Shown here: positions 1 through 9,157 of the stretch, one piece after another
Position numbering within the stretch: position 1 is the stretch's first letter
Layout: each line of letters begins with the position of its first letter
Source of the DNA: Achromobacter ruhlandii
GTDB taxonomy: Bacteria; Pseudomonadota; Gammaproteobacteria; Burkholderiales; Burkholderiaceae_B
Reading direction: 5' to 3'
NCBI RefSeq assembly: GCF_902859695.1
Contig: NZ_CADIJL010000020.1
Coordinates: 1-64,000, forward strand
Length of the DNA stretch: 64,000 bases
Notes under the pieces: model-generated
The model's input: only the letters and a program-made list of their open reading frames with translations
The model's database searches: none
Told to the model about the DNA's origin: nothing
Program-made: the position numbers and the translations under genes

Positions 1-1
1 C

Positions 2-1495
2 GTGGTCGATACGACGCCTCCCGTCGTGACCGATCCCGCCGTGCCGGCTCCCGCGCCGACGCCGCCGTCCCCCGGGCCGGTCCCGCCCGTGGTCGATACG
101 ACGCCTCCCGTCGTGACCGATCCCGCCGTGCCGGCTCCCGCGCCGACGCCGCCGTCCCCCGGGCCGGTCCCGCCCGTGGTCGATACGACGCCTCCCGTTG
201 TGACTGACCCCGCCGTGCCGGCTCCCGCGCCGACGCCACCGCCCACCGGCCCGGTCCCGCCCGTGGTCGATACGACGCCTCCCGTTGTGCCCGCTCCCGT
301 CGCGCCGGGAGCGGGCGGCGGCGCCCCATCGGAATCGATTCGTTTCGCCGACCTGCTCGCCGGGCGCAATGCCATCGCCGCCGCCAATGCGATCGACGGT
401 CTACCCGACGGGCATGAGCTCTACCGACACGCGCTGAACCTGCCCGAAGGCGCGCCACAGGCGTACTTTTCGGCGCTCGCCGGGGAGCTGCACGTCAGCG
501 TCCGCCATGCGCTGCCCGGCCTGGACGCCACGATCCGCAGCGTGCCCCTGGCGCATCTGCGCGCCAATCTGTCCGCGGGCCTGCGTCCCGGCGAACCGAC
601 CGCGGCGGCCGGCCTGAGCGACGCCGCGCCGGCCGCGTCCACGCTGCCCGCCGCCCGCGCCCGACCGGTCTGGGCGCAACTGATCGGCAACTGGCAGCGC
701 CACGACGCGACCGATGACACGGCCGCCGTCCGACTGCGCACCACCGGCCTCTTCGTCGGCGCGGATCATGCCGTCGGGGCCGGCTGGCGCCTGGGCGGCG
801 CGCTCGGATACACCGACAGCCAGTTGCGCACCGATGGCACGGCCGCCAGAAGCGGCATCGACAGCTACAGCGCGCTCGCCTACGGCGGCAAGGCCTTCGA
901 GGCCGGTCCCGGCAAGCTCAATCTGATGCTGGGCGTGTCCCATACCTGGCACCACATCGACACGCGGCGCCGCGTCGCCGTCGGCGGCCTGGACCAGACG
1001 CTGCGCGCCAGTTATCGCGCCGGCGCCACCCAGGTCTTCACCGAACTGGGCTACACCCTGGCCGCCGGAGGCGGCTTGGCGCTCGAACCCTACGCCGGCC
1101 TGGCCTGGGCCGGCCTGCACAGCCGTGCATTCCAGGAAAGCGGCGGCAGCGCCGCGCTCTCGGGCACGCGCCAGGCCACTCACACCACCACCACCACCGT
1201 GGGGTTGCGTGCCCGCCAGGCGCTGGAGCTGGGTACGGTGCAAGGCAGCGTCACGGCGGGCGCGGGCTGGCGCCGCGCGTTCGGCGATCTGCGGCCGACC
1301 TCGACGCTGGCGTTCGATACCGGCTCCGCCTTTACCGTCACCGGCGCGCCCATCGCCCGCAACGCCGCGCTGCTCGAAGCCGGGCTGCAGGCGCAGACTG
1401 GCCGCAATGCGACGGTCGCGCTGGACTACGCGGGCCAACTCGGGGCGGGTAACCGCGACCACAGCGCCACGCTGAGCTGGCGCTGGGCGTTCTGA
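2..1495 (+). CDS. Autotransporter, C-terminal part (proline-rich linker plus beta-barrel); 5' end outside window
   Basis: This is the 3' part of a type V secreted (autotransporter) protein, and the frame is open at the window edge, so the true start lies upstream. The first ~100 visible residues are a Pro/Val/Thr-rich linker made of 29-residue repeats. From about residue 222 to the end (~276 residues) it looks like an autotransporter beta-domain: alternating hydrophobic strands, many Gly/Ala/Thr residues, paired motifs such as GLFVGADHAVGAGW and LGGALGYTDS, and the aromatic C-terminus WRWAF that BamA substrates usually carry. The length fits the family barrel. The passenger is not in the window, so its activity (adhesin, protease or pertactin-like) cannot be told. 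Pertactin-type proteins also have Pro-rich repeats just before the barrel. Confidence 0.88.
   Translation: MVDTTPPVVTDPAVPAPAPTPPSPGPVPPVVDTTPPVVTDPAVPAPAPTPPSPGPVPPVVDTTPPVVTDPAVPAPAPTPPPTGPVPPVVDTTPPVVPAPVAPGAGGGAPSESIRFADLLAGRNAIAAANAIDGLPDGHELYRHALNLPEGAPQAYFSALAGELHVSVRHALPGLDATIRSVPLAHLRANLSAGLRPGEPTAAAGLSDAAPAASTLPAARARPVWAQLIGNWQRHDATDDTAAVRLRTTGLFVGADHAVGAGWRLGGALGYTDSQLRTDGTAARSGIDSYSALAYGGKAFEAGPGKLNLMLGVSHTWHHIDTRRRVAVGGLDQTLRASYRAGATQVFTELGYTLAAGGGLALEPYAGLAWAGLHSRAFQESGGSAALSGTRQATHTTTTTVGLRARQALELGTVQGSVTAGAGWRRAFGDLRPTSTLAFDTGSAFTVTGAPIARNAALLEAGLQAQTGRNATVALDYAGQLGAGNRDHSATLSWRWAF
4..289 (+). repeat. Tandem 87-bp in-frame repeats encoding a 29-residue Pro-rich unit
   Basis: Three complete 87-bp units start at 4, 91 and 178. 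A fourth starts at 265 and keeps only its first ~25 bases. Units 1 and 2 are identical base for base; unit 3 differs at several positions, mostly near its end. Each unit encodes a peptide opening VDTTPPVV and ending near PGPVPPV. The array may continue upstream of the window. Confidence 0.95.
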
Positions 1496-1827
1496 CCGGG
1501 TCACGGGCGCGCTCCCGCGGCGCGCGCCCGGATCGTTTCCAGGCGTCCTCGCGAAGCGGCCGGCCCGCTATTTATCAGACCGTTTAACGAGACGAAGGCC
1601 GCGGTTTTGCACCCCCTGAACCGTATGATGCCGGTCACCCACCGACAAAGGATTCCGCGGGCCGACGCCGTCCTGTCCACACGCCAATCCACTGACTATC
1701 CGCTTGCGCCGCTGCCTTGGGCCTGAAGCTGCGACGTTCGCCCGCAGCGTCGCCAGCACCGGTGACCCGAGGGGTTCCGAAGCCTCGGCCGCAATGACGC
1801 GGCGGAACATTTTCGTTCGAGTTCAAC
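1496..1827. other. Non-coding gap between autotransporter and chemoreceptor genes
   Basis: This 332-base stretch holds a GC-rich hairpin just after the autotransporter stop: a 9-base arm at 1504-1512 pairs with 1522-1530. No clear T-run follows, so it would be at best a weak terminator. The rest presumably contains the chemoreceptor promoter. I see no convincing gene in it. Confidence 0.5.
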
Positions 1828-3279
1828 ATGCATTGGTTTTCCCTCAAGCGTCTGTTCCATCGCAAGCGCGACACGCGAAGCGCCGACCTGTACGGTCAGA
1901 TCGCGGCGATCCACAAGGCGCAGGCGGTTATCGAGTTCGACCTCGATGGCCATGTGCTGATGGCCAATCAGAACTTCCTCGACGCCATGGGCTACGAACT
2001 CGACGAACTGATCGGCCAACACCACCGTATCTTCGTCGCGCCCGACCGCCGCGATTCGCCGGAGTACAAAGCCTTCTGGGACAAGCTCAAGCGCGGCGAG
2101 TACGACGCGGGACGCTACCGCCGCATCCACAAGGACGGCAGCGATGTCTGGTTGCAGGCCAGCTACAACCCGATCCTCGACACGTCGGGCCGGCCCTTCA
2201 AGGTGGTCAAGTACGCCACCGACGTCACCGAGCAGCAGCGGCGCCAGGCCGACACCGAGGGCCAGCTCGAAGCCATCTCCAAGGTGCAGGGCATCATCGA
2301 GTTCGAGCTGGACGGCGCCATCATCCGCGCCAACGACCTGTTCCTGGACGCGATGGGCTATCGCGAAGACGAGTTGCGCGGCCGGCATCACAGCATGCTG
2401 GTGTTGCCCGAGGAGGTGCGCAGCCCGGCCTACAAGGAATTCTGGCGCAAGCTGCGCGGCGGCGAGTACGACACCGGCCAATACCTGCGCATCGGCAAGA
2501 ACGGCCGCCGCGTCTGGATCGAAGCCAGCTACAACCCGATCTTCGATGCCGAGGGCCGGCCATTCAAGGTGGTGAAGTTCGCCACCGACATCACCAAGCG
2601 CTTCACCGCCGCGCAGACGCTGCGGGTGGCGGTGCAGGGCCTGACCGAGAACGCCGAACGCGCCAGCCAGGCCAACACGCTGGCGCGCGATGCCTGCCAG
2701 GTCGCCGAGGAAGGCGGCAAGACCGTGGCCGGCGTGGTGGCCACCATGGGCGCCATCACCGACAGTTCGCGGCGCATCTCGGAAATCATCGGCGTCATGG
2801 ATGGCATCGCCTTCCAGACCAATATCCTGGCCCTGAACGCCGCGGTCGAGGCGGCGCGCGCCGGCCCGCACGGCAAGGGTTTCGCGGTGGTGGCGGCGGA
2901 AGTGCGCAGCCTGGCGCAGAACAGCGCGTCCGCGGCCAAGGAGATCAAGGATCTGATCACCACCTCGGTCGAACAGATAAGCAGCGGCGCCGGGCAGGTG
3001 CAGTCCGCCGGCGTCACCATGGAGAACATCGTCACCTCGTCGCGCCGGGTCACCGAGATCATGGGTGAAGTAGTCGAGGTCTCGCTGGCGCAATCGGCCA
3101 AGCTGGTCGAGGTTACCGAGGACATCACGCAGATGACGGCCGAAGCGGCCCAGGAACTGCAAAGCGCCTATGACGTGCAGGCCAGGCCCGTGACGTCCCG
3201 CGAAACAGCCACCGCGCGGGTCGCCGCATCCGGCAAGCGGGCACCCGCCCAGCCGGCGCTGGAGTACGTGCGCTATTGA
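1828..3279 (+). CDS. Soluble methyl-accepting chemotaxis protein with two PAS domains
   Basis: A 483-residue chemoreceptor that would pass a signal to CheA/CheW. No transmembrane segment is seen, so it should be cytoplasmic or loosely membrane-bound through its basic N-terminus. Two PAS domains (about 24-134 and 146-256) are clearly tandem duplicates: they align without gaps, and more than half the residues match (FLDAMGY, ASYNPI and GRPFKVVK in both). The MCP signalling hairpin follows (~270-440) with the conserved tip [20 protein letters not shown]. There is no HAMP domain and no C-terminal CheR-binding pentapeptide. PAS domains in such receptors often bind haem or flavin for energy or oxygen taxis, but the ligand cannot be read here. 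It appears to be a single-gene unit. Confidence 0.9.
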   Translation: MHWFSLKRLFHRKRDTRSADLYGQIAAIHKAQAVIEFDLDGHVLMANQNFLDAMGYELDELIGQHHRIFVAPDRRDSPEYKAFWDKLKRGEYDAGRYRRIHKDGSDVWLQASYNPILDTSGRPFKVVKYATDVTEQQRRQADTEGQLEAISKVQGIIEFELDGAIIRANDLFLDAMGYREDELRGRHHSMLVLPEEVRSPAYKEFWRKLRGGEYDTGQYLRIGKNGRRVWIEASYNPIFDAEGRPFKVVKFATDITKRFTAAQTLRVAVQGLTENAERASQANTLARDACQVAEEGGKTVAGVVATMGAITDSSRRISEIIGVMDGIAFQTNILALNAAVEAARAGPHGKGFAVVAAEVRSLAQNSASAAKEIKDLITTSVEQISSGAGQVQSAGVTMENIVTSSRRVTEIMGEVVEVSLAQSAKLVEVTEDITQMTAEAAQELQSAYDVQARPVTSRETATARVAASGKRAPAQPALEYVRY

Positions 3280-3353
3280 CCCCGCGCGATAGGGCTGACG
3301 CGCGAAAGGCGTCCCGCCCGGACGCGCCGGCGATTGCCGGTGGCAATGAAAGA

Positions 3354-3375
3354 CGGGCGCCGTCATCAGCGCCCG
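3354..3375 (-). terminator. Weak hairpin after the fumarase gene
   Basis: CGGGCGC (3354-3360) pairs with GCGCCCG (3369-3375) across an 8-base loop. Read on the minus strand it is followed by GTCTTT, a short T tract. It lies between two convergent genes. Confidence 0.4.
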
Positions 3376-3396
3376 CTGTGTGTTGCCGCTGCCGGC

Positions 3397-4920
3397 TTAC
3401 GCCACGGCGACCGGGATCTTGCCGATCCTGGCCTGCCATTCCTTCGGCCCCGTGGTGTGGACCGAGGTGCCCTGGGCGTCAACCGCCACGGTCACCGGCA
3501 TGTCCTTCACGTCGAACTCGTAGATGGCTTCCATGCCCAGGTCGGCGAAACCCAGCACCTTGGCGCCGCGGATCGCCTTGGACACCAGGTAGGCCGCGCC
3601 GCCCACGGCCATCAGGTAGGCCGAGCCGTGCTTCTTGATCGACTCGATCGCGACGGGGCCGCGCTCGGACTTGCCGATCATCGCGATCAGGCCGGTCTGC
3701 TCCAGCATCATGTCGGTGAACTTGTCCATGCGGGTGGCGGTGGTCGGACCGGCCGGGCCCACCACTTCGTCGCGCACCGGATCAACCGGGCCGACGTAGT
3801 AGATGACGCGGTTGGTGAAGTCCACCGGCAGCGGCTCGCCCTTGGCCAGCATGTCCTGGATGCGCTTGTGCGCGGCGTCGCGGCCGGTCAGCATCTTGCC
3901 CGACAGCAGCAGGGTCTGGCCCGGCTTCCAGCTGGCGACCTCTTCCTTGGTCAGCGTGTTCAGGTCGACCTGCTTGGACTTGTTGTAGTCCGGCGCCCAG
4001 TGCACTTCCGGCCATTCCGACAGCGACGGCGGGTCCAGGCGCGCCGGGCCCGAGCCGTCCAGCTCGAAGTGGGCGTGGCGGGTGGCCGCGCAGTTCGGGA
4101 TCATGGCAACCGGCTTGGAGGCCGCGTGCGTCGGGAAGGTGTTGATCTTGACGTCCAGCACGGTGGTCAGGCCGCCCAGGCCCTGGGCGCCGATGCCCAG
4201 CGCGTTGACCTTTTCGTACAGCTCGATGCGCAGCTCTTCGAGCTTGTTCTGCGGGCCGCGGGCCAGCAGTTCGTACATGTCGATGTCTTCCATCAACGAC
4301 TGCTTGGCCATCAGCATGGCCTTTTCGGCGGTGCCGCCGACGCCGATGCCCAGCATGCCCGGCGGGCACCAGCCGGCGCCCATGGTCGGGACCGTCTTGA
4401 GCACCCAGTCCACCAGCGAGTCGCTGGGGTTGAGCATGGCGAACTTGGACTTGTTTTCCGAACCGCCGCCCTTCGAAGCCAGCTGCACGTCGACCTTGTC
4501 ACCCGGGACCAGCTCGACGTGCAGGATACAGGGCGTGTTGTCGCGAGTGTTCTTGCGGGCGAACAGCGGATCGTCCAGCACCGAGGCGCGCAGGGGATTG
4601 TCCGGGTTCAGGTAGCCGCGGCGCACGCCTTCGTCGCACAGTTCCTGCAGGGTGCGCTTGGTGTCGAAGCGCACGCCCATGCCGACCTTCAGGAACACGT
4701 TGACGATGCCGGTGTCCTGGCACAGCGGGCGCTTGCCTTCGGCGCACATGCGCGAGTTGGTCAGGATCTGCGCCATCGCGTCGCGCGCGGCCGGGCTTTC
4801 CTCGCGCTCGTAGGCGCGGGCCAGGTGGCGGATGTAGTCGACGGGGTGGTAATAGCTGATGAACTGGATGCCATCGGCTATCGACTGGATGAAGTCTTCT
4901 TCTTTGATGAGGACGGACAT
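3397..4920 (-). CDS. fumA: Class I (iron-sulfur) fumarate hydratase
   Basis: Converts fumarate to (S)-malate in the TCA cycle. The 507-residue single chain matches the class I, [4Fe-4S]-dependent fumarase rather than class II FumC. The N-terminal fumarase domain contains RPLCQDTG and AGWCPPGMLG, followed by NCAATRHAHFEL; these three cysteines are the likely cluster ligands. The C-terminal domain has the AGPTTATRMD and GKSERGP stretches typical of the fumarase beta part. Class I fumarases are oxygen-sensitive, so organisms often also keep a FumC; none is in the window. It is transcribed alone, 160 bases downstream of a minus-strand crotonase gene that ends in its own terminator. The symbol follows E. 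coli usage (fumA/fumB). Confidence 0.95.
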   Translation of the reverse strand: MSVLIKEEDFIQSIADGIQFISYYHPVDYIRHLARAYEREESPAARDAMAQILTNSRMCAEGKRPLCQDTGIVNVFLKVGMGVRFDTKRTLQELCDEGVRRGYLNPDNPLRASVLDDPLFARKNTRDNTPCILHVELVPGDKVDVQLASKGGGSENKSKFAMLNPSDSLVDWVLKTVPTMGAGWCPPGMLGIGVGGTAEKAMLMAKQSLMEDIDMYELLARGPQNKLEELRIELYEKVNALGIGAQGLGGLTTVLDVKINTFPTHAASKPVAMIPNCAATRHAHFELDGSGPARLDPPSLSEWPEVHWAPDYNKSKQVDLNTLTKEEVASWKPGQTLLLSGKMLTGRDAAHKRIQDMLAKGEPLPVDFTNRVIYYVGPVDPVRDEVVGPAGPTTATRMDKFTDMMLEQTGLIAMIGKSERGPVAIESIKKHGSAYLMAVGGAAYLVSKAIRGAKVLGFADLGMEAIYEFDVKDMPVTVAVDAQGTSVHTTGPKEWQARIGKIPVAVA

Positions 4921-5020
4921 GGCGATATGCGATTAACGAAGGGAACGTGAAAACGCGGCCGACCTACCGGCCAGCCGCGCTGGTGAAAGGATTGCTTTTG
5001 CCGCCGGGCCGCCCCAAGGC

Positions 5021-5041
5021 AAAAGAGCCCCCGCGGGGGGC
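5021..5041 (-). terminator. Terminator of the enoyl-CoA hydratase gene
   Basis: On the minus strand a GCCCCC / GGGGGC hairpin (5027-5041) is followed by TCTTTTGCC. A second small hairpin, GCTCGC-GCA-GCGAGC (5047-5061), lies just before it. Similar GC-rich palindromic spacers are common between genes in this bacterial group, from general knowledge. Confidence 0.6.
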
Positions 5042-5080
5042 AGCTAGCTCGCGCAGCGAGCGCGGCGTGGGGGCACCCAT

Positions 5081-5848
5081 TTATTTGCCTTGCCAGACGG
5101 GCTTGCGCTTCTCGGCGAAAGCCGTGGCGCCTTCCTTGGCGTCGGCCGACGAGAAGATGTGGGCGATCAGCGGACGCTGGCGGCTGAACATCTCTTCCTG
5201 GGTCCAGTCGCCGGACTGCGCCACGATGCTCTTGGCGGTCTGCACCGACAGCGGACCGTTCTCGACGATGGCGCGGGCCAGTTCCAGCGCGCCGGCCAGG
5301 GCGCCGCCCGGCTCGGTCACGCGGTTGACCAGGCCGAAGCCGTAGGCGCGCTCGGCGCCCAGCATGTCGCCTGTCAGGATCACTTCCATGGCGATGTGGT
5401 AAGGCAGGCGGCGCGGCAGGCGCAGCATGCCGCCGGCGCCGGCCACCAGGCCACGCTTGACTTCGGGCAGGCCGAACTTGGCGTTGCTGGCGGCCACGAT
5501 CAGGTCGGACGCCAGCGCCATTTCGCAGCCGCCGGCCAGGGCGTAGCCTTCGACCGCGGCGATCAGCGGCTTTTTCGGCGGCGCTTCGTTCAGGCCGGCG
5601 AAACCGCGGCCTTCGACGTACGGACGCTGGCCCGACTTGGCGAAGGCCTTCAGATCCATGCCCGACGAGAACGTGCCGCCCGCGCCCGTCAGGATGCCGA
5701 TGCGCACGTCGTCGCGGCTGTCCAGCTGATCCAGCGCGGCGGCCATGGCCTGGGCGGTTTCCAGGTTGATGGCGTTCTTGGCCTCGGGGCGATTGATGGT
5801 GATGATCTGGATGCCGTCGGCGACTTCCACCTTGATCAGGTCAGACAT
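5081..5848 (-). CDS. Enoyl-CoA hydratase/isomerase (crotonase) family protein
   Basis: A 255-residue crotonase-fold enzyme acting on acyl-CoA thioesters. The oxyanion-hole segments are visible: FSSGMDLKAF for the first and EGYALAGGCEMALASD for the second. Next come KFGLPEVKRGLVAGAGG and a C-terminal GATAFAEKRKPVW tail that is usual in the family. The Glu of LPEVKRG matches one catalytic glutamate of enoyl-CoA hydratases. The position of the other catalytic glutamate reads as Gly/Ala, so the exact reaction (hydratase or isomerase) is uncertain. A strong AAGGAG site precedes the ATG by about 8 bases. It is not next to other beta-oxidation genes; the plus-strand glyQ gene diverges from it across 258 bases. 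Confidence 0.9.
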   Translation of the reverse strand: MSDLIKVEVADGIQIITINRPEAKNAINLETAQAMAAALDQLDSRDDVRIGILTGAGGTFSSGMDLKAFAKSGQRPYVEGRGFAGLNEAPPKKPLIAAVEGYALAGGCEMALASDLIVAASNAKFGLPEVKRGLVAGAGGMLRLPRRLPYHIAMEVILTGDMLGAERAYGFGLVNRVTEPGGALAGALELARAIVENGPLSVQTAKSIVAQSGDWTQEEMFSRQRPLIAHIFSSADAKEGATAFAEKRKPVWQGK

Positions 5849-6043
5849 GCGGATGCTCCTTCCGGGGTTTTGGGGATGTTGGTTTTATATAAGACTGGTC
5901 AACCTGGAATGATACGACCAATGCCGGACAGCCGCAGGGCGCCGCGCCGCCGGTGTCCGCCTGGAGCACGCCCCGTCCGAGATGTAACGGCCAGGATGTA
6001 ACCGCCATCCCGGGGTCCGCCCCCGGGGCCGCCCCGGGCCAGT

Positions 6044-6049
6044 TAAAAT
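6044..6049 (+). promoter_or_regulatory. Possible -10 element of the glyQ operon
   Basis: TAAAAT lies 57 bases before the glyQ start, in an otherwise very GC-rich spacer. No good -35 element was found at the right distance, so this is a weak call. Confidence 0.3.
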
Positions 6050-6106
6050 GCCCGGTTTCCCACGCCCACGGCAGACGTCGCCCGGCGATCGAATTCCAAG
6101 AATCCT

Positions 6107-7018
6107 ATGCTCACCTTTCAGCAAATCATCCTTACGCTCCAGGAATACTGGGACAAGCAGGGTTGCGCCCTGCTGCAGCCCTACGACATGGAAGTCGGCG
6201 CCGGCACCTCGCACACCGCCACTTTTCTGCGGGCGATCGGCCCGGAGCCCTGGCGCGCGGCCTACGTGCAGCCCTCGCGCCGCCCCAAGGATGGCCGTTA
6301 CGGCGAGAACCCCAACCGCCTGCAGCACTACTACCAGTACCAGGTGGTGCTGAAACCCGCGCCCCCGGAAATCCTGGACCTGTACATCGGCTCGCTCAAG
6401 GCGCTGGGCATCGACCCCACCCAGCACGACATCCGTTTTGTCGAGGATGACTGGGAAAACCCGACGCTGGGCGCCTGGGGCCTGGGCTGGGAAGTGTGGC
6501 TCAACGGCATGGAAGTAACCCAGTTCACCTACTTCCAGCAGGTCGGCGGCCTGGATTGCACCCCGACCACGGGCGAGATCACCTACGGCCTGGAACGCCT
6601 GGCCATGTACCTGCAGGACGTGCAGAGCGTGTACGACCTGGTCTGGACCGAAGGCGCCAACGGCCGCCGCGTGCTGTACCGCGACGTGTTCCACCAGAAC
6701 GAAGTGGAACAGTCCACCTACAACTTCGAATATTCGTCGGCCGAGATGCTGTTCGCGCACTTCAACGACTACGAAGCCGAGGCCAAGCGCCTGATGGACG
6801 TGCCGCTGGCGCTGCCGGCCTATGAAGCCACGCTCAAGGCCGCGCACACCTTCAACATGCTGGACGCGCGCGGCGCGATCAGCGTGACCGAGCGCGCCGC
6901 CTATATCGGCCGCATCCGCAACCTGTCGCGCGCCGTCGCGCAGGCCTACTACGATTCCCGCGAACGACTGGGCTTTCCCATGCTGGGCCGCGACAAGGCC
7001 GCCGGGGAGGCTGCATAA
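6107..7018 (+). CDS. glyQ: Glycyl-tRNA synthetase alpha subunit
   Basis: Catalytic subunit of the alpha2-beta2 bacterial glycyl-tRNA synthetase, which charges tRNA-Gly. The 303 residues match the usual alpha-chain length. It starts [15 protein letters not shown] and contains the signature stretches [19 protein letters not shown] and [17 protein letters not shown] (class II motifs). The TAA stop is followed directly by the glyS ATG with no gap, so the two subunits should be co-translated in equal amounts. It is the first gene of a tightly packed plus-strand operon. Confidence 0.98.
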   Translation: MLTFQQIILTLQEYWDKQGCALLQPYDMEVGAGTSHTATFLRAIGPEPWRAAYVQPSRRPKDGRYGENPNRLQHYYQYQVVLKPAPPEILDLYIGSLKALGIDPTQHDIRFVEDDWENPTLGAWGLGWEVWLNGMEVTQFTYFQQVGGLDCTPTTGEITYGLERLAMYLQDVQSVYDLVWTEGANGRRVLYRDVFHQNEVEQSTYNFEYSSAEMLFAHFNDYEAEAKRLMDVPLALPAYEATLKAAHTFNMLDARGAISVTERAAYIGRIRNLSRAVAQAYYDSRERLGFPMLGRDKAAGEAA

Positions 7019-9157
7019 ATGACGACGAACATCCGCCCCCTGCTGGTCGAGCTGCTGACCGAAGAACTCCCGCCCAAGGCCCTGCAGAAGCTGGGCCAGG
7101 CTTTCGCCGAGGGCGTGCGCGCCACGCTGGCGCGCCACGGCCTGCTGGCCGACGGCTGCGCCGTCGAGCCCTACGCCACGCCGCGCCGCCTGGCGGTGCG
7201 CCTGTCGGCCGTGCTGGCCCAGGCGCCCGACCAGGCCTACGCCGAAAAGCTGATGCCCGTGAAGATCGGCCTGACCGAAGACGGCAAGGCCACTCCGGCG
7301 CTGCAGAAGAAACTGGCCGCCAAGGGCCTGGAAAACATCGACCTGGCCACCCTGGAACGGGAATCCGACGGCAAGCAGGATTACCTGGTCGCCCGCGGCA
7401 CCGCCCCCGGCGCCGCGCTGGCCGCCGGCCTGCAGGAAGGCATCGACGCGGCCATCGACGGCCTGCCGATCCCCAAGGTCATGCGCTACCAGTTGGCCGA
7501 TGGCGAAACCACCGTCAAGTTCGTGCGCCCGGCGCACGGCCTGATCGCGCTGTTCGGCGCCGACGTGGTGCCCGTGGCCGCCCTCGGCCTGACCGCCGGC
7601 CGCGAGACGCTGGGCCACCGCTACATGAGCAGCGGCGCCATCGCCATCGCCGATGCCGACGCCTACGCCGCCACCCTGGCCGAAAAGGGCCGCGTGGTGG
7701 CCTCGTTCGAAGGCCGCCGCGACGAGATCCAGCGCCAGTTGCTGGACCACGCCGGCCGCCTGTCGGCCACGCTGGGCGACGACCCCGAAGTGGCCGCCCT
7801 GCTCGATGAAGTCACCGCCCTGGTCGAACACCCCACCGTCTACGTCGGCGAGTTCGAGGAACAGTTCCTGCAAGTGCCGCAGGAATGCCTGATCCTGACC
7901 ATGCGCCTGAACCAGAAGTACTTCCCGCTGTTCGACCCGGCCAGCGGCCGCCTGACGCACCGCTTCCTGATCGTGAGCAACATGCGCACGGACAACCCGG
8001 TGAACATCGTCGAAGGCAACCAGCGCGTGGTGCGCCCGCGCCTGGCCGACGCCCAGTTCTTCTTCGAGACCGACCGCAAGACGCCGCTGGCCGCGCGCGT
8101 CGAGCAACTGGGCTCGATCGTCTACCACAACAAGCTGGGCACCCAGCTCGAACGCGTCGAGCGCGTGCGCGCCATCGCCCGCGACGTGGCCGGCAAGCTG
8201 GGCGGCGACGTCGCCGCCGCCGACCGCGCCGCGCTGCTGGCCAAGGCCGACCTGGGCTCGAACATGGTGGGCGAGTTCCCCGAGCTGCAAGGCATCATGG
8301 GCGCCTACTATGCCGCCGGCGACGGCGAGCCGGACAGCGTCGTGCAGGCGCTGCGCACCCAGTACCGCAACCGTTACGACACGCCGGTCTCGCAGGACGA
8401 CCTGACCGCCGCCACGCTGTTCATCGCCGAACGCGCCGAGACCCTGGTCGGCATCTGGGCCATCGGCCTGGCGCCCACCGGCGAACGCGACCCCTTCGGC
8501 CTGCGCCGCGCCGCGCTGGGCCTGATCAGCGCCTTCGAGCAACTGGCCGCCGGCGGCTGGCTCAAGCTCAACCAGGACGGCCCGCTGTCCCTGGACGGCC
8601 TGCTGGCCGCCACCGCCGCCACCTTCCCGGCCGGCAAGATCCCCGCCGACACGCTGGCGGAAGTGCGCGCCTTCATCTACGAACGCTACCGCAACCAGTT
8701 GATCAACGAGCACGACCGCAACGCGGTCGAGGCCGTCATCGCCCTGACGCCGCCGCTGCACCAGGTGGGCGAGCGCGTGCGCGCCGCCGCCGCCTTCGCG
8801 CAGATGCCCGAAGCCGCCAGCCTGGCCGCCGCCAACAAGCGCATCGGCAACCTGCTCAAGAAGGCCGAGGGCGAGATCGGCGCGGTCAATGACGCCGCGC
8901 TGGTCGAGCCCGCCGAAAAGGCGCTGGCCGCCGCCATCGCCGCGCTGCGTCCGCAGGCCGAGGCGCAACTGGCCGCCGGCGACTTCGCCGCCAACCTGCG
9001 CACGCTGGCGCAGGCGCGCGAGCCGGTGGACGCTTTCTTCGCCGACATCATGGTCATGGCCGAAGACCCCGCGGTGCGCGCCAACCGGCTGGCGCTGCTG
9101 GGCCAGTTGCACACCCTGATGAACCAGGTCGCTGACATTTCCAGGCTGGCACAGTGA
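7019..9157 (+). CDS. glyS: Glycyl-tRNA synthetase beta subunit
   Basis: The 712-residue beta chain of the tetrameric glycyl-tRNA synthetase, needed for tRNA recognition. It begins with PLLVELLTEELPPKAL, typical of GlyS. The HD-like part holds VYHNKLGTQLERVERV and KADLGSNMVGEFPELQG. The C-terminal half resembles an anticodon-binding domain. The stop overlaps the gmhB GTG start by four bases (GTGA), a sign of translational coupling. Codon use is strongly GC-biased like its neighbours, which creates a very long open frame on the opposite strand with no real protein features. Confidence 0.98.
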   Translation: MTTNIRPLLVELLTEELPPKALQKLGQAFAEGVRATLARHGLLADGCAVEPYATPRRLAVRLSAVLAQAPDQAYAEKLMPVKIGLTEDGKATPALQKKLAAKGLENIDLATLERESDGKQDYLVARGTAPGAALAAGLQEGIDAAIDGLPIPKVMRYQLADGETTVKFVRPAHGLIALFGADVVPVAALGLTAGRETLGHRYMSSGAIAIADADAYAATLAEKGRVVASFEGRRDEIQRQLLDHAGRLSATLGDDPEVAALLDEVTALVEHPTVYVGEFEEQFLQVPQECLILTMRLNQKYFPLFDPASGRLTHRFLIVSNMRTDNPVNIVEGNQRVVRPRLADAQFFFETDRKTPLAARVEQLGSIVYHNKLGTQLERVERVRAIARDVAGKLGGDVAAADRAALLAKADLGSNMVGEFPELQGIMGAYYAAGDGEPDSVVQALRTQYRNRYDTPVSQDDLTAATLFIAERAETLVGIWAIGLAPTGERDPFGLRRAALGLISAFEQLAAGGWLKLNQDGPLSLDGLLAATAATFPAGKIPADTLAEVRAFIYERYRNQLINEHDRNAVEAVIALTPPLHQVGERVRAAAAFAQMPEAASLAAANKRIGNLLKKAEGEIGAVNDAALVEPAEKALAAAIAALRPQAEAQLAAGDFAANLRTLAQAREPVDAFFADIMVMAEDPAVRANRLALLGQLHTLMNQVADISRLAQ

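Noticed and set aside
4-289. Repeat array as a possible CRISPR
   Set aside because: The units are contiguous, in frame, Pro-coding and have no spacers; no cas gene is present.
3334-4950. 538-codon open frame opposite the fumarase gene
   Set aside because: Same mirror effect. The fumarase reading has all catalytic motifs, while this one has none.
5885-9112. Very long open frame (over 1000 codons) on the minus strand opposite glyQ/glyS
   Set aside because: It mirrors the GC-rich third codon positions of glyS. Its translation is low-complexity, rich in Gly, Gln, His, Val and Arg, with no domain, while the plus strand has clear GlyQ/GlyS motifs.
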